Source: Verrucomicrobiota bacterium (GTDB taxonomy: Bacteria; Verrucomicrobiota; Verrucomicrobiia; Limisphaerales; UBA1319). From it: DNA of 64,000 bases. This document shows positions 28,627 to 37,138 of this stretch, piece after piece. Positions within the stretch are counted from its first letter, which is position 1. Each line of letters begins with the position of its first letter. The stretch lies in contig JAKLFB010000001.1 in assembly GCA_022711435.1 (NCBI GenBank), positions 268,692 to 332,691 on the forward strand, read 5' to 3'. A model generated the notes under the pieces. The model did no database searches and was not told the DNA's origin. It worked only from the letters and a program-made list of their open reading frames with translations. The position numbers were made by a program, and so were the translations under genes.

Positions 28627-28777
28627 GCAGAAGTCCTGTTGATGGATACGACCATCGGTGCTGGCAGATGACCAGCGCGCGCATCATCGACGCACCCCCG
28701 GATTTAGCAAGCATTTTATTGATTGCTTCAATCGATCTTGATTAGAAGGAACTGGCCGTTGCCGGCCGTTGGCCGGA

Positions 28778-29287
28778 TCAAGGTTTTGGCAGCGCGAGAT
28801 ACTTTTGCCAGATCCGGCAAAAGCTGCGGGCGAAGTCCTCGGGCCGATCGGCGGTCCAGCGATCGACATGGTCCGGATGGAACCATCCGCCGCCAGTCAG
28901 TTCGAGGGGATGGAGATGGAAGGGCCCGTCGTGGGTGGCGCGGTAGACCCAGATGAACTCGTGGCCGGTTTCGGGGCTGGCTTCGAGGGTGAACAGCGGT
29001 TCGGGAGCCGAGCCCAGGACGATGCCGAGCTCCTCGTGGGTCTCGCGGCGGACGGCATCGTCGTAGGATTCGCCCGCGCTGAGATGGCCGGCCGCAGAGG
29101 AGTCCCATGCCCCCGGGTAGGTGTCCTTCCGGAAGGAACGTTGCTGGAGGAACAGATCGCCCCGGGAATTGAAGAGGAGGAGATGGGCAGACCGGTGCTT
29201 GAGACCGCGCCGGTGGACCTCGGCTCGCGGGAGGCATCCGATGACCTCGTTGCGGTCGTTGACTACGTCGAAGAGCTCGTCGTTCAT
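28778..29287 (-). CDS. Nudix hydrolase, isopentenyl-diphosphate isomerase-like subgroup
   Basis: 169 residues from ATG 29287, which overlaps the rsmA stop by 4 bp. The Nudix box is GHLSAGESYDDAVRRETHEELGI (GX5EX7REXXEELG), intact. The N-terminus MNDELFDVVNDRNEVIG and RGLKHRSAHLLLFNSRGDLFLQQRS match the subgroup that contains IPP isomerase-like and YfcD-like proteins. It hydrolyses a nucleoside-diphosphate-linked or related substrate; specificity is not visible. Translational coupling with rsmA suggests co-expression, not necessarily shared function. Confidence 0.87.
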   Translation of the reverse strand: MNDELFDVVNDRNEVIGCLPRAEVHRRGLKHRSAHLLLFNSRGDLFLQQRSFRKDTYPGAWDSSAAGHLSAGESYDDAVRRETHEELGIVLGSAPEPLFTLEASPETGHEFIWVYRATHDGPFHLHPLELTGGGWFHPDHVDRWTADRPEDFARSFCRIWQKYLALPKP

Positions 29288-30111
29288 GGGCTGGCCAGCA
29301 TTTCGGCTAGACGGACGAATTCCGGCAAGGAGATTTCCTCGGCGCGGACCTGGGGATGGAGCCCCATCTGGCCGAAGAGAGCGGTGAGGCGATCCTCGGG
29401 CCAATCGCCGCGGAGGAGCTTGAGGGCGGTTTTTCGCCGTTGGGAGAAGGCGCGCCGGACGATCCGCACAAAAAGCGGGATGAGATTCGCTGCAACAAGA
29501 GGGGGGGTCCGAAGCTGCAGGGTGACGCAGCCCGAGTCGACTCGCGGGGGCGGGTAGAAGCAGGAGGCCGGAATTTTGAAGAAGGCGGCGGGCAGGAAGC
29601 GCATCTGGAGGAGGAGCGTGAGCAGGCCGTAATCGGGCTGGCCGGCGGCGGCGAGCAGGCGCTGGAGCACCTCCCACTGGAGCGTGACCACGAGGCGCTC
29701 GGGGGGCTGGGGGCTCAGGGCGAACTGGACAAGCAAAGGCGAGGCGACCGAGAACGGCAGGTTGGCAACGATCTTCCAGCCCGTCCAGTCGCGAGGGTTC
29801 TCCTTGAGCCATTCGAGGGCGTCCACATGGCGGAGGACCAGATTGGGCGCGCCGGCGAACCGCTCGGCCAGCAGGCGATGGAGACGGAGGTCCTTCTCGA
29901 GAGCCCAGACATGCCCTGCCTCGGAGATCAGCAGCTCGGTCAGCGGCCCGAGCCCGGGCCCGATCTCGAGCACGCGGTTGCTGGGAGACAGCTCGGCGGC
30001 AGCCACGATGCGCCGAAGCTGGTTGCCGTCGTGGAGGAAGTTCTGGCCGAGCGATCGCGTGAGCGGGATCGGGGTGGACCGGAGGATCCGTTTGATTTCT
30101 CCCAGGGTCAT
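29284..30111 (-). CDS. rsmA: 16S rRNA (adenine1518/1519-N6)-dimethyltransferase
   Basis: 275 residues. RsmA (KsgA) dimethylates two adjacent adenines in the 3' hairpin of 16S rRNA during 30S maturation. Visible: SLGQNFLHDGNQL, SAM motif I VLEIGPGLGPLTELL, ALEKD, and catalytic motif IV NLPFSVASPLL (NLPF/Y). The start ATG at 30111 gives MTLGEIKRIL, the expected N-terminus; the open frame further upstream crosses a non-coding inverted repeat and is rejected. It couples to the Nudix gene through an ATGA overlap. Confidence 0.95.
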   Translation of the reverse strand: MTLGEIKRILRSTPIPLTRSLGQNFLHDGNQLRRIVAAAELSPSNRVLEIGPGLGPLTELLISEAGHVWALEKDLRLHRLLAERFAGAPNLVLRHVDALEWLKENPRDWTGWKIVANLPFSVASPLLVQFALSPQPPERLVVTLQWEVLQRLLAAAGQPDYGLLTLLLQMRFLPAAFFKIPASCFYPPPRVDSGCVTLQLRTPPLVAANLIPLFVRIVRRAFSQRRKTALKLLRGDWPEDRLTALFGQMGLHPQVRAEEISLPEFVRLAEMLASP

Positions 30112-30161
30112 AGAATGACTTCCCGAGCCAAGGTTCGGGTCTTGCACCCATGAACCGTGGA

Positions 30162-30236
30162 AAGCCTCCTCTCCCTGCCCTCTCCCCCGCGGTGCGCGGG
30201 GGAGAGGGTGGCCGAAGGCCGGGAGAGGGGGAGGCT
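30162..30236. repeat. Intergenic palindromic (REP-like) element
   Basis: A perfect 14-bp inverted repeat, CCCTCTCCCCCGCG (30178-30191) and CGCGGGGGAGAGGG (30195-30208), with a 3-nt loop. It is nested in a wider imperfect dyad (AGCCTCC... 30162 to ...GGAGGCT 30236) and has a small GGCCGAAGGCC hairpin inside. It lies between the aminotransferase and rsmA genes, both read leftwards. Such CTCTCCC/GGGAGAG elements are widespread interspersed repeats; it may also act as an attenuator or mRNA stabiliser. Confidence 0.75.
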
Positions 30237-30254
30237 CATGGAAAATGCGTGAAG

Positions 30255-31631
30255 TCAGCGCCGGGTTCGATGAATCCGTGGCAGGATTGCGGCCAGGGCG
30301 GCCACGGAATCCGCAAGCTGGCCCCGCGTGATGGTGAGCGGAGGAGTCCAGCTGACCACATTCGAGCCAGCTCCTTCGGGCAGGAGGATGTAGCCCGATT
30401 CGAGCATTTGCTGGATCAACGCGAGGGTTTCGGCTGTGGCGGGGGATCTGCCGGCATGGACGAGCTCGAGGCCGGCCATGAGGCCGAGGCCGCGCGCCTC
30501 GAGCCGCAGGCGTCCGGGCGCCGGGATCTGCTCGAGCGCATCGAGGAGGAAGCGGCCCTGCTGCCGGCTTTTCGACACCAGGTCGCGGTCGCGGATCTCG
30601 CGGATCTGGGCCAGGGCCATCGCGCAGCCCACCGGGTGGCCGAGAAAGGTGCTCGTATGAATGGCCTCGCCTTCGGACGGCGGCCATGCGGCGTCCATTA
30701 GATCGGCGCGTCCCACGCAGGCCGATAGCGGAAATCCGCCGGTCATCGCCTTCCCCAGGCAAACCAGGTCGGGGATCACCCCGGAATGCTCCGCCGCGAA
30801 CCATCGGCCCGTCCGCCCGAAACCGGTGTAAACCTCGTCCAGGACCAACAACGCGCTGTGGCGGGTGGCCAGCTCGCGAAGGAGCGGAAGGAACTCGACG
30901 GGGGGGACGCGGATGCCGCCGCGGCCCTGGACGGGCTCGACGAGAATGGCGCCGATGTCGCGGCGGCGGAACGCGCCGCGGGCGAGGGCCTCGATTCGTT
31001 GAAGATCCTCCGCTCGTTCCGGATAGGGCAGGAAGACGCCGAAGCCGCCCAGCTGCGGCAGGAAAGGTTTCCGGAACAGGTCGCGATGGGTGACATTCAA
31101 CGTGCCATAGCCGAGGCCGTGGTAGCCGCCGGCAAAGGCGAGGACGCCGCGCCGGCCCGTGGCCATCATGGCCGTCTTCAGGGCGGCTTCGACGGCTTCG
31201 AAGCCCGAGTTGCCGAACAAGGTCTTGCCCTGGAGCGATCTACCGCAGCCGCCGACGCCAGGAGGCTGTCGATCGCGCCCGGTCCGCCTGTCCGGCTCGG
31301 GCGCGGACCATCGTTCGAACGTGATCCGGCTCAGCTCGCGCGCGAGGCTGGCCTTGAGCGCGTGGGGGTGGACGTCGCCCATCGCGTGCAGCAGCATGCG
31401 CATCTGGCGATGAGCGGCGGCCACAACCCGCGGATTGGCATGGCCGGCTGCAGCCACGCCAAACGCCGCCGTCAGGTCCAGATACGAGCGGCCCTCGAGA
31501 TCCCAAATGCGGCAGCCGCGCGCCCGCCGCCAGACGATGGGCGCGGGTCCTTCGGGAGGGACGAAGGTGACGGTGCGGCATTCGAACTGCCGCAGCAGCG
31601 CCAGGACATCGGCGGAGGCATCGGGTTTCAT
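30255..31631 (-). CDS. Class III aminotransferase, substrate unknown
   Basis: About 458 residues from ATG 31631, which starts 10 bp after the SNF2 gene ends. Family signatures: IWDLEGRSYLDLTAAFGV at the N-terminus, GNSGFEAVEAALKTAM, GGYHGLGYGT, ILVEPVQGRGG, LLVLDEVYTGFGRTG, and the PLP Schiff-base lysine in LGKAMTGGFPL. The fold is that of 4-aminobutyrate, ornithine and related omega-aminotransferases; the amine donor cannot be named. An unusual Arg/Gly-rich insertion (PDRRTGRDRQPPG) lies near residue 115. Upstream is a same-strand helicase gene with no metabolic link. Confidence 0.88.
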   Translation of the reverse strand: MKPDASADVLALLRQFECRTVTFVPPEGPAPIVWRRARGCRIWDLEGRSYLDLTAAFGVAAAGHANPRVVAAAHRQMRMLLHAMGDVHPHALKASLARELSRITFERWSAPEPDRRTGRDRQPPGVGGCGRSLQGKTLFGNSGFEAVEAALKTAMMATGRRGVLAFAGGYHGLGYGTLNVTHRDLFRKPFLPQLGGFGVFLPYPERAEDLQRIEALARGAFRRRDIGAILVEPVQGRGGIRVPPVEFLPLLRELATRHSALLVLDEVYTGFGRTGRWFAAEHSGVIPDLVCLGKAMTGGFPLSACVGRADLMDAAWPPSEGEAIHTSTFLGHPVGCAMALAQIREIRDRDLVSKSRQQGRFLLDALEQIPAPGRLRLEARGLGLMAGLELVHAGRSPATAETLALIQQMLESGYILLPEGAGSNVVSWTPPLTITRGQLADSVAALAAILPRIHRTRR

Positions 31632-31641
31632 CAGGGCCGGA

Positions 31642-34600
31642 TCAGGCGAGGAGTTGCTGGATGTCATCCCAGTCGAGCGCTGCGTCGAAGCCGGTTTCGG
31701 CTCCCAGCATGGCCTGGCTGACATGGCGCTTGCGCCGCTGGAGATCGAGGACCTTTTCCTCGATCGTGTCGCGGACGATGAGCTTGTAGATATTGACGAC
31801 GCGCTGCTGGCCGATACGGTGGGCGCGATCGGCGGCCTGGTCCTCGACCGCTGGGTTCCACCAGGGATCGTAGTGGATCACCGTGTCGGCGCCGGTGAGA
31901 TTGAGCCCGAGGCCGCCGGCCTTGAGGCTGATGAGGAACACCGGGATCGCCGGATCGCTCTGGAAGCGGTCCACCTCGTCGAGCCGATGCCGGGTTTGAC
32001 CGTCGAGGTAGCAGAACGGAATGCGGTCCGCGTCGAGCCGCTGGCGGATCAAGGCGAGCATCTGGACAAACTGGCTGAACACAAGGACGCGGTGGCCGCC
32101 GTCGATCGATTCCTCGAGCCGCTGGGCGAACAGGTCGAGCTTGGCGGATTCCGCCTCGGGCTCGGGCGTCTCCGGGTTGAGCAGGCGGGGATCGCAGCAG
32201 GCCTGGCGCAGGCGGAGCAGGGCGTTGAGCATGATGACTCGGCTTCGAGCCAGGCCGCGGGCACGGACGGCTCCGAAGATCTCGCCGCGTGCGGCCTCGA
32301 GCAACTGCCGGTAGATGCCGGCCTGGCCGGGCGTCAGCGCGCACGTGAGCACCTGCTCGATCCGGGGGGGAAGCTCGGGGGCGACGGCCCGTTTGGTCCG
32401 GCGCAGGACGAATGGGCGCAGCCGCCGCGACAATCGCGCCTGGGCCTTCTCGTCGCGCTGCTGAAGGATCGGGCTCTCGTATCGCTCCTTGAACTCGCGG
32501 GCGGATCCCAGGTAGCCCGGCATGAGGAAATCGAAGATCGACCATAGATCGGCGACGGAGTTCTCGAGCGGGGTGCCGGTCAGCACGAGCCGATACGGCG
32601 CGCGGAGCGACTTGACCGCCCGAGCAATCTGGGTCTGGCGATTCTTGATCTGCTGGGCTTCGTCGAGGATCACGGCGGCGAACTCGCGGCCCGAATACAG
32701 CGGCTGGTCGAGCCGGAGCAAGGCGTAGCTGGTGACCAGGAGATCGGCGGCAGGCGCCCGATCGAGACGCTCGGCACGGCGGGCGCCCTCGATGGCGAGG
32801 ACATCGAGATTGGGGGTGAACCGGGCCGCCTCGCGCTGCCAGTTCTCCACCAGGCTCGACGGGCAGACCACCAGGAATGGACGGCGATCCTCCGGCGGGC
32901 GCGCGCGATGGATCAGCTCGATGAGGCCAAGGGCCTGCACCGTTTTTCCCAAACCCATCTCGTCCGCCAGCAGGCCGCTGAAGCCGTTGCGCCACAGGCG
33001 CAGCAGCCACTCGATGCCCTGCCGTTGATAGGGGCGCAGGGCGCTCTGGAGAGGCTCGGGCCAGACCAAGGACGCAGGGGCCGGCGATTGCGCGAGCGGG
33101 CAGGGGATCGATTGGCCGGGGAACAGGTGCTGGAGGGTGGCGTCGAGATAGCCGGCCTGGCGGCGATCAAGCCGGTAAACCCCCGACTGCTGCTGCGGCG
33201 CTGCATCGTGCAGAAACTCGTGCCATTCCTCGAGCGCGGCCGTGTCCAGCAGCAGGACTTTGTCCGATCCGGCCCGGCGCCGATGGCCGCGCCCGGACAA
33301 CAGCAGGCTTTGAACCTCCGAAGCGGCGAGGCGGCCGCCGCTGCCCCCTTTGAATTCGATCCGCAGGTCCAGCCAGTTCGTCCCGCTGCCCGCAAACTCG
33401 ATTTGGGGCTCGACCCGCTTGCACTGCTGATGAACCGATTGTTCAAGCCGCTCCTCCATCGATACCACCCATTCGCGCTCGAGGCGCGGATATTCCCGGG
33501 CGAGAAAATCGAACACCGAATCCTGGCCGGCAAGGCCGAGGCGCCCGTGGGCATCAGGCGGGCTGAAGCCGGCGCGAAGGAGGCGGCCGAGCGCGGCGGA
33601 TTCGGACCCCGGATCGCGGGCAAAGTAGCGCAGGGGCGAGTCCGGATCGGGCAGCCAGGCATCCTCGGTCTTGGGCATGCCGCCGACGGCTCGTCGATGC
33701 GTGCCATACAGGACGAAAAGCGCGGCATCGAGCTCCGTCAGCCCCCCGCGCACGCTCAGCTCGAACCGCGGAGGGGCGTCGATCAGCTCGAAATCGTTGA
33801 GCGTGAAATTGGCGGCCACCCGGCCGCCGGCGAGCCATCGTGGCCATTCATGCTCGAGCCAGCGGGGCACCTCGCTGCGCGGGATCTGCCAGCCGCTGTC
33901 CGGCGGGCGGGCGGCCGGCAAAGGCGCGTCGAACGGCTGGAAAGCAGCCTCGGAAAACAGCCATGGACGATCGCCCGGGATGAAGGATCTCGCGGCTGCA
34001 GGCAGGCTCAGGTCGATGGCGCCGTCCGGCCGCAAATGCGCCGCCAGTCCCGGTCGAGCGGGCTCGGCCAAAACGCGGACGGGTGTCCGGCGGGCGATGG
34101 TGATGCGCGGGTGATCGATCAAGGAGGGCAACAGCGCGGCAAACTGTTCGAGGCCGAGCTGCAGAAGGCCGGGAGTGGTGCCTCCGGCCAGCTTCTCCAG
34201 GGCGTCCAGCAGGATGATGTCCGGACCGGCCAGAGAGCAGGGTGCGGAGCCAACCCACGCATCCAGCAGCTTCCGGCTGGCGGAGCTCTCCCCCTCGATG
34301 CCGAGCGTGATTCGTCCTCGCGCCAGGGCCGGCTCGAGGTTGGGCGGCAACACCACATGGATTTGAAGGGGCACACCCGCTGCGGGGTCCGGTGCGCGCG
34401 CCAGCCGGCGGCCGGGCGGGGCAGCGGCCGGCAGGCCGTTCGGATGGCCGGATGGCGGAGCAGGGGAACGGGGCGGTGGCGAGGGGATCGATCGGGTTGC
34501 CGCGCCAGGCGTTGCGGCATCCGCCGGCGCCCCGCCCGCCGAGGCGCGGCCGAGAAAATGGAGCCCGACCGCAACCGAGTGTGCGCAGATCTTCCCCCAG

Positions 34601-34827
34601 CGCTTCGAGTCGCGGCAAGGGCAGAGGTTGTCGATGTCGACGCTGCTGCGGATGACGAGCCCGGCTCGATAAGCCGCGGGCCCGTCGCGGACGCGGCCTT
34701 CGAGCGTCGGCGGATCCCATCGGGACTCCTCGACGCGGCCCGCCCCGGCCAGGCTGCGAGCCCGTTTCATGGCTTCCCACCCGGCGACTTGGGCCAGGAA
34801 CGATTCGCTAAGCTCCGGGAGACTCAT
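31642..34827 (-). CDS. SNF2-family DNA-dependent ATPase with SWIM zinc finger
   Basis: 1,061 residues from ATG 34827 (MSLPELSESF). This start lies just after the tRNA-Gln gene; the longer open frame would run through the tRNA and is rejected. The N-terminal SWIM finger CPCRDSKRWGKICAH (CxC...CxH) is followed by a ~450-residue middle region, then the SF2 motor: LADEMGLGKT (Walker A), VILDEAQQIKN (motif II, DEAQ), LTGTPLENS, and SLKAGGLGLNL with DPWWNPAVEDQAADRAHRIGQ. Bacterial SWIM-SNF2 proteins (RapA/HepA relatives) remodel nucleoprotein complexes; the target is unknown. Confidence 0.92.
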   Translation of the reverse strand: MSLPELSESFLAQVAGWEAMKRARSLAGAGRVEESRWDPPTLEGRVRDGPAAYRAGLVIRSSVDIDNLCPCRDSKRWGKICAHSVAVGLHFLGRASAGGAPADAATPGAATRSIPSPPPRSPAPPSGHPNGLPAAAPPGRRLARAPDPAAGVPLQIHVVLPPNLEPALARGRITLGIEGESSASRKLLDAWVGSAPCSLAGPDIILLDALEKLAGGTTPGLLQLGLEQFAALLPSLIDHPRITIARRTPVRVLAEPARPGLAAHLRPDGAIDLSLPAAARSFIPGDRPWLFSEAAFQPFDAPLPAARPPDSGWQIPRSEVPRWLEHEWPRWLAGGRVAANFTLNDFELIDAPPRFELSVRGGLTELDAALFVLYGTHRRAVGGMPKTEDAWLPDPDSPLRYFARDPGSESAALGRLLRAGFSPPDAHGRLGLAGQDSVFDFLAREYPRLEREWVVSMEERLEQSVHQQCKRVEPQIEFAGSGTNWLDLRIEFKGGSGGRLAASEVQSLLLSGRGHRRRAGSDKVLLLDTAALEEWHEFLHDAAPQQQSGVYRLDRRQAGYLDATLQHLFPGQSIPCPLAQSPAPASLVWPEPLQSALRPYQRQGIEWLLRLWRNGFSGLLADEMGLGKTVQALGLIELIHRARPPEDRRPFLVVCPSSLVENWQREAARFTPNLDVLAIEGARRAERLDRAPAADLLVTSYALLRLDQPLYSGREFAAVILDEAQQIKNRQTQIARAVKSLRAPYRLVLTGTPLENSVADLWSIFDFLMPGYLGSAREFKERYESPILQQRDEKAQARLSRRLRPFVLRRTKRAVAPELPPRIEQVLTCALTPGQAGIYRQLLEAARGEIFGAVRARGLARSRVIMLNALLRLRQACCDPRLLNPETPEPEAESAKLDLFAQRLEESIDGGHRVLVFSQFVQMLALIRQRLDADRIPFCYLDGQTRHRLDEVDRFQSDPAIPVFLISLKAGGLGLNLTGADTVIHYDPWWNPAVEDQAADRAHRIGQQRVVNIYKLIVRDTIEEKVLDLQRRKRHVSQAMLGAETGFDAALDWDDIQQLLA

Positions 34828-34854
34828 GCCAGGATCGGCGGGCGCGAGCACGAT

Positions 34855-34928
34855 TGGCTGTCCGACTTGGATTCGAACCAAGACTATAGCCTCCAAAGGG
34901 CTGTGTGCTACCATTACACCATCGGACA
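34855..34928 (-). tRNA. tRNA-Gln (UUG)
   Basis: Reads leftwards from 34928. Acceptor stem TGTCCGA pairs with TCGGACA, the U1-A72 pair typical of bacterial tRNA-Gln. D-arm GTG...CAC, anticodon loop CTTTGGA with anticodon TTG, T-arm CTTGG-TTCGAAT-CCAAG, discriminator G and an encoded CCA (34857-34855). All stems form. It lies 27 bp upstream of the SNF2 start on the same strand and may be co-transcribed with it. Confidence 0.95.
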
Positions 34929-35060
34929 ACGCCGCAAAGACTGTAACGGCCCGCGGCAGACGGCGCAAAGAAAATCTCAATTCGCCGCGCTTGCCCTGCC
35001 CGTTCGATTCGGTATGATGCTCAGCCGCATCAGCATGACTGATCACAACCAATCGCACCC

Positions 35061-35825
35061 ATGACACCCATCGCAATCATGCCGTGCCTCGACATGAAGG
35101 ACGGCCGCGTCGTCAAAGGCATCCATTTCACCGATCTCCGCCAGGCCGGCAACCCCGTCGAGCACGCCAAGTTCTATCAGGAGGAGGGTGCCGACGAGCT
35201 CGCGATGCTCGATATCGCCGCCACGGTCGAGAACCGCAAGACGCGGATCGAGTGGGTCCGCAACGTGGCCGCCGCCATCCGCATTCCCTTGACCGTCGGC
35301 GGCGGCATCGGATCGCTGGAGAATATCCAGGCCGTTCTCGATGCGGGCGCGCGCAAGGTCTCGATGAACAGCGCCGCCGTGCAGCGCCCCGACCTGGTCC
35401 GCGAAGCCGCCGAACGTTTCGGGCCCGATCGAATCACGGTGGCGATCGATGGGCGCCGCAATCCAGCCATGGCTTCCGGCTTCGAGGTGGTGGTCGCCGG
35501 CGGGACTCGGCCGGCCGGTAAGGACGCTGTGGACTGGGCGCGCGCCTGCGAGCAGCTCGGCGCCGGCACGCTCCTGCCCACCAGCATGGATGGCGACGGC
35601 ACCCGGGCCGGCTACGACATCGCTTTCACCCGCGCAATCGCGGAGGCCGTTCGCCTGCCCGTGGTCGCCTCCGGCGGCGCAGGCACGCTCGAGCACTTCT
35701 ACCAGGCCGCCACCGAGGGCAAAGCCCAGATCCTCCTCGCCGCGTCCGTGTTCCACTTCCGCACGCTCCGCATCCGCGAGGTCAAGGAATACCTCCGGCG
35801 CAAGGGCTTGACTGTCATCGCCTAG
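35061..35825 (+). CDS. hisF: Imidazole glycerol phosphate synthase, cyclase subunit
   Basis: 254 residues. HisF uses ammonia from HisH to convert PRFAR to imidazole glycerol phosphate and AICAR in histidine synthesis. Visible: IMPCLDMKDGRVVKGIHF with catalytic Asp11, PLTVGGGIGSLENIQ (first phosphate site), KVSMNSAAV, the second catalytic Asp in VAIDGRR, LTSMD-like LPTSMDGDGTRAGYD, and VVASGGAGTLEHF (second phosphate site). The odd point is MPCLDMKDG where most HisF have RIIPCLDV. No hisH or other his gene is adjacent in this window, so histidine genes are dispersed here. Confidence 0.95.
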   Translation: MTPIAIMPCLDMKDGRVVKGIHFTDLRQAGNPVEHAKFYQEEGADELAMLDIAATVENRKTRIEWVRNVAAAIRIPLTVGGGIGSLENIQAVLDAGARKVSMNSAAVQRPDLVREAAERFGPDRITVAIDGRRNPAMASGFEVVVAGGTRPAGKDAVDWARACEQLGAGTLLPTSMDGDGTRAGYDIAFTRAIAEAVRLPVVASGGAGTLEHFYQAATEGKAQILLAASVFHFRTLRIREVKEYLRRKGLTVIA

Positions 35826-35896
35826 ATGGCCTGGATCCGCATGGCCAGGAGCCGGTCGGTCCTTTCGATCCAAACGGTTGGCCGCCATTGGCGCTC

Positions 35897-37138
35897 ATGA
35901 ATCCGCGGCTTGTCATCGGGCCGGGATCTCCCGCCTCGCGCGAGATTTGCCTTGCGCCCGGCATCAGCCGCATCGGCCGAAATGCGGACAACGATCTGGC
36001 CATCGCCGATCCTTCCGTCTCGCGCTATCACTGCGAAATCACGATCGAACCCACCGGCTGCAAGGTGCGCGACCTGGATTCGTCCAACGGGACGTTCCTC
36101 GATGGTCTGCCGATCCGGGACGCGCGTCTCGAGCATGGACAGCGCTTGCGGCTGGGCTCGGTGGACTGCCTGTTCCTTCTGCATGAATCGGCGCCTCCGG
36201 CCCCGGCCCCCGCCCAGATCCCCCTGCCTCCGCCGATCGCCATGCCTCTCGATCCGGCGCCGTCCGCACCGGGCATGTGCGAGTTCCATCCCGGTGAAAT
36301 GGCGGACTGGATCTGCCCCCAGTGCGGATACGAACTGTGCGGGGCGTGCGTCGAACCTCCCCGGGCGGGCCGCTCGATTCATCCGACCTGCCTCCGCTGC
36401 CAGTCGATTTGCCGCCGCACCCGGCCATCCGCACTGCCGCCTGGCGCCGCCCAGGGCTCCTTCTGGCAGGACGTCGCCGGGTCCTTTGCATACCCGCTGC
36501 AGAAACAGGGTGCGGTGTTCCTGTTCAGCGGGGCCCTCTTCCTGAGCGTGATCGGCGCCGCCGGGTATCTGGCCTCCTATGCCTCCCTGCTGGGGCTGCT
36601 GGCCCTGTTGATCCTGGCCATCTTCAATTTCGGCTTCCTGTTCGCTTACATGAAAAGCGTGATCGCCGTCTCGAGCAACGGGGACGACACGCTGCCCGGC
36701 TGGCCCGAAATCACCGATTTCTGGGGGGACCTTGGCGGCCCGTTCCTCCAGTTCCTCGTCCTCCACATCCTCTTCCTCGGCCCCGGCGTCGTCCTCATCC
36801 GCCACGATTATGCCATCGCCGGCTGGACGGTCGCCGGGATCGGCATGTTTCTTCTGCCCATGGGCTTTCTGGCCGTTGCGCTCACGGACAGCCTGGCTGG
36901 ATTGAATCCAGTCGCCATCGTCTCCTGGATTTTCCGGGTGCCCGGGCCTTACCTGGTCGCCAGCCTCTTTTTTCTTGCGATGTATGGGCTCCGCTATGGC
37001 TGCGAATGGATCATCCCGCAAATCCCCGTCCCTTTTCTGCCTGGTCTCCTGTTCAATTTCATCTTGCTCTACGGACTCACCGTCCAGATGCGAGTATTGG
37101 GCCGCATGTATTATCGGTATCGCCACCGCTTTGTATGA
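35897..37138 (+). CDS. FHA-domain, zinc-finger multipass membrane protein
   Basis: 413 residues from ATG 35897 (a TTG three codons upstream is less likely). Residues ~5-95 form an FHA phosphothreonine-binding domain: ISRIGRNADNDLAIADPSVSRYHCEI then VRDLDSSNGTFLDG. A Pro-rich linker leads to a B-box-like zinc finger (CEFHPGEMADWICPQCGYELCGACV, split: CEFHPGEMADWICPQC and GYELCGACV). The last ~250 residues have about six membrane helices and resemble DUF4013-type membrane domains. The layout suggests a membrane complex recruited by protein phosphorylation. It overlaps the next gene by ATGA, so the pair is translationally coupled. Confidence 0.82.
   Translation: MNPRLVIGPGSPASREICLAPGISRIGRNADNDLAIADPSVSRYHCEITIEPTGCKVRDLDSSNGTFLDGLPIRDARLEHGQRLRLGSVDCLFLLHESAPPAPAPAQIPLPPPIAMPLDPAPSAPGMCEFHPGEMADWICPQCGYELCGACVEPPRAGRSIHPTCLRCQSICRRTRPSALPPGAAQGSFWQDVAGSFAYPLQKQGAVFLFSGALFLSVIGAAGYLASYASLLGLLALLILAIFNFGFLFAYMKSVIAVSSNGDDTLPGWPEITDFWGDLGGPFLQFLVLHILFLGPGVVLIRHDYAIAGWTVAGIGMFLLPMGFLAVALTDSLAGLNPVAIVSWIFRVPGPYLVASLFFLAMYGLRYGCEWIIPQIPVPFLPGLLFNFILLYGLTVQMRVLGRMYYRYRHRFV

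Noticed and set aside
34828..35076. An N-terminal extension of the SNF2 protein
   Set aside because: It would translate through tRNA-Gln on the same strand.
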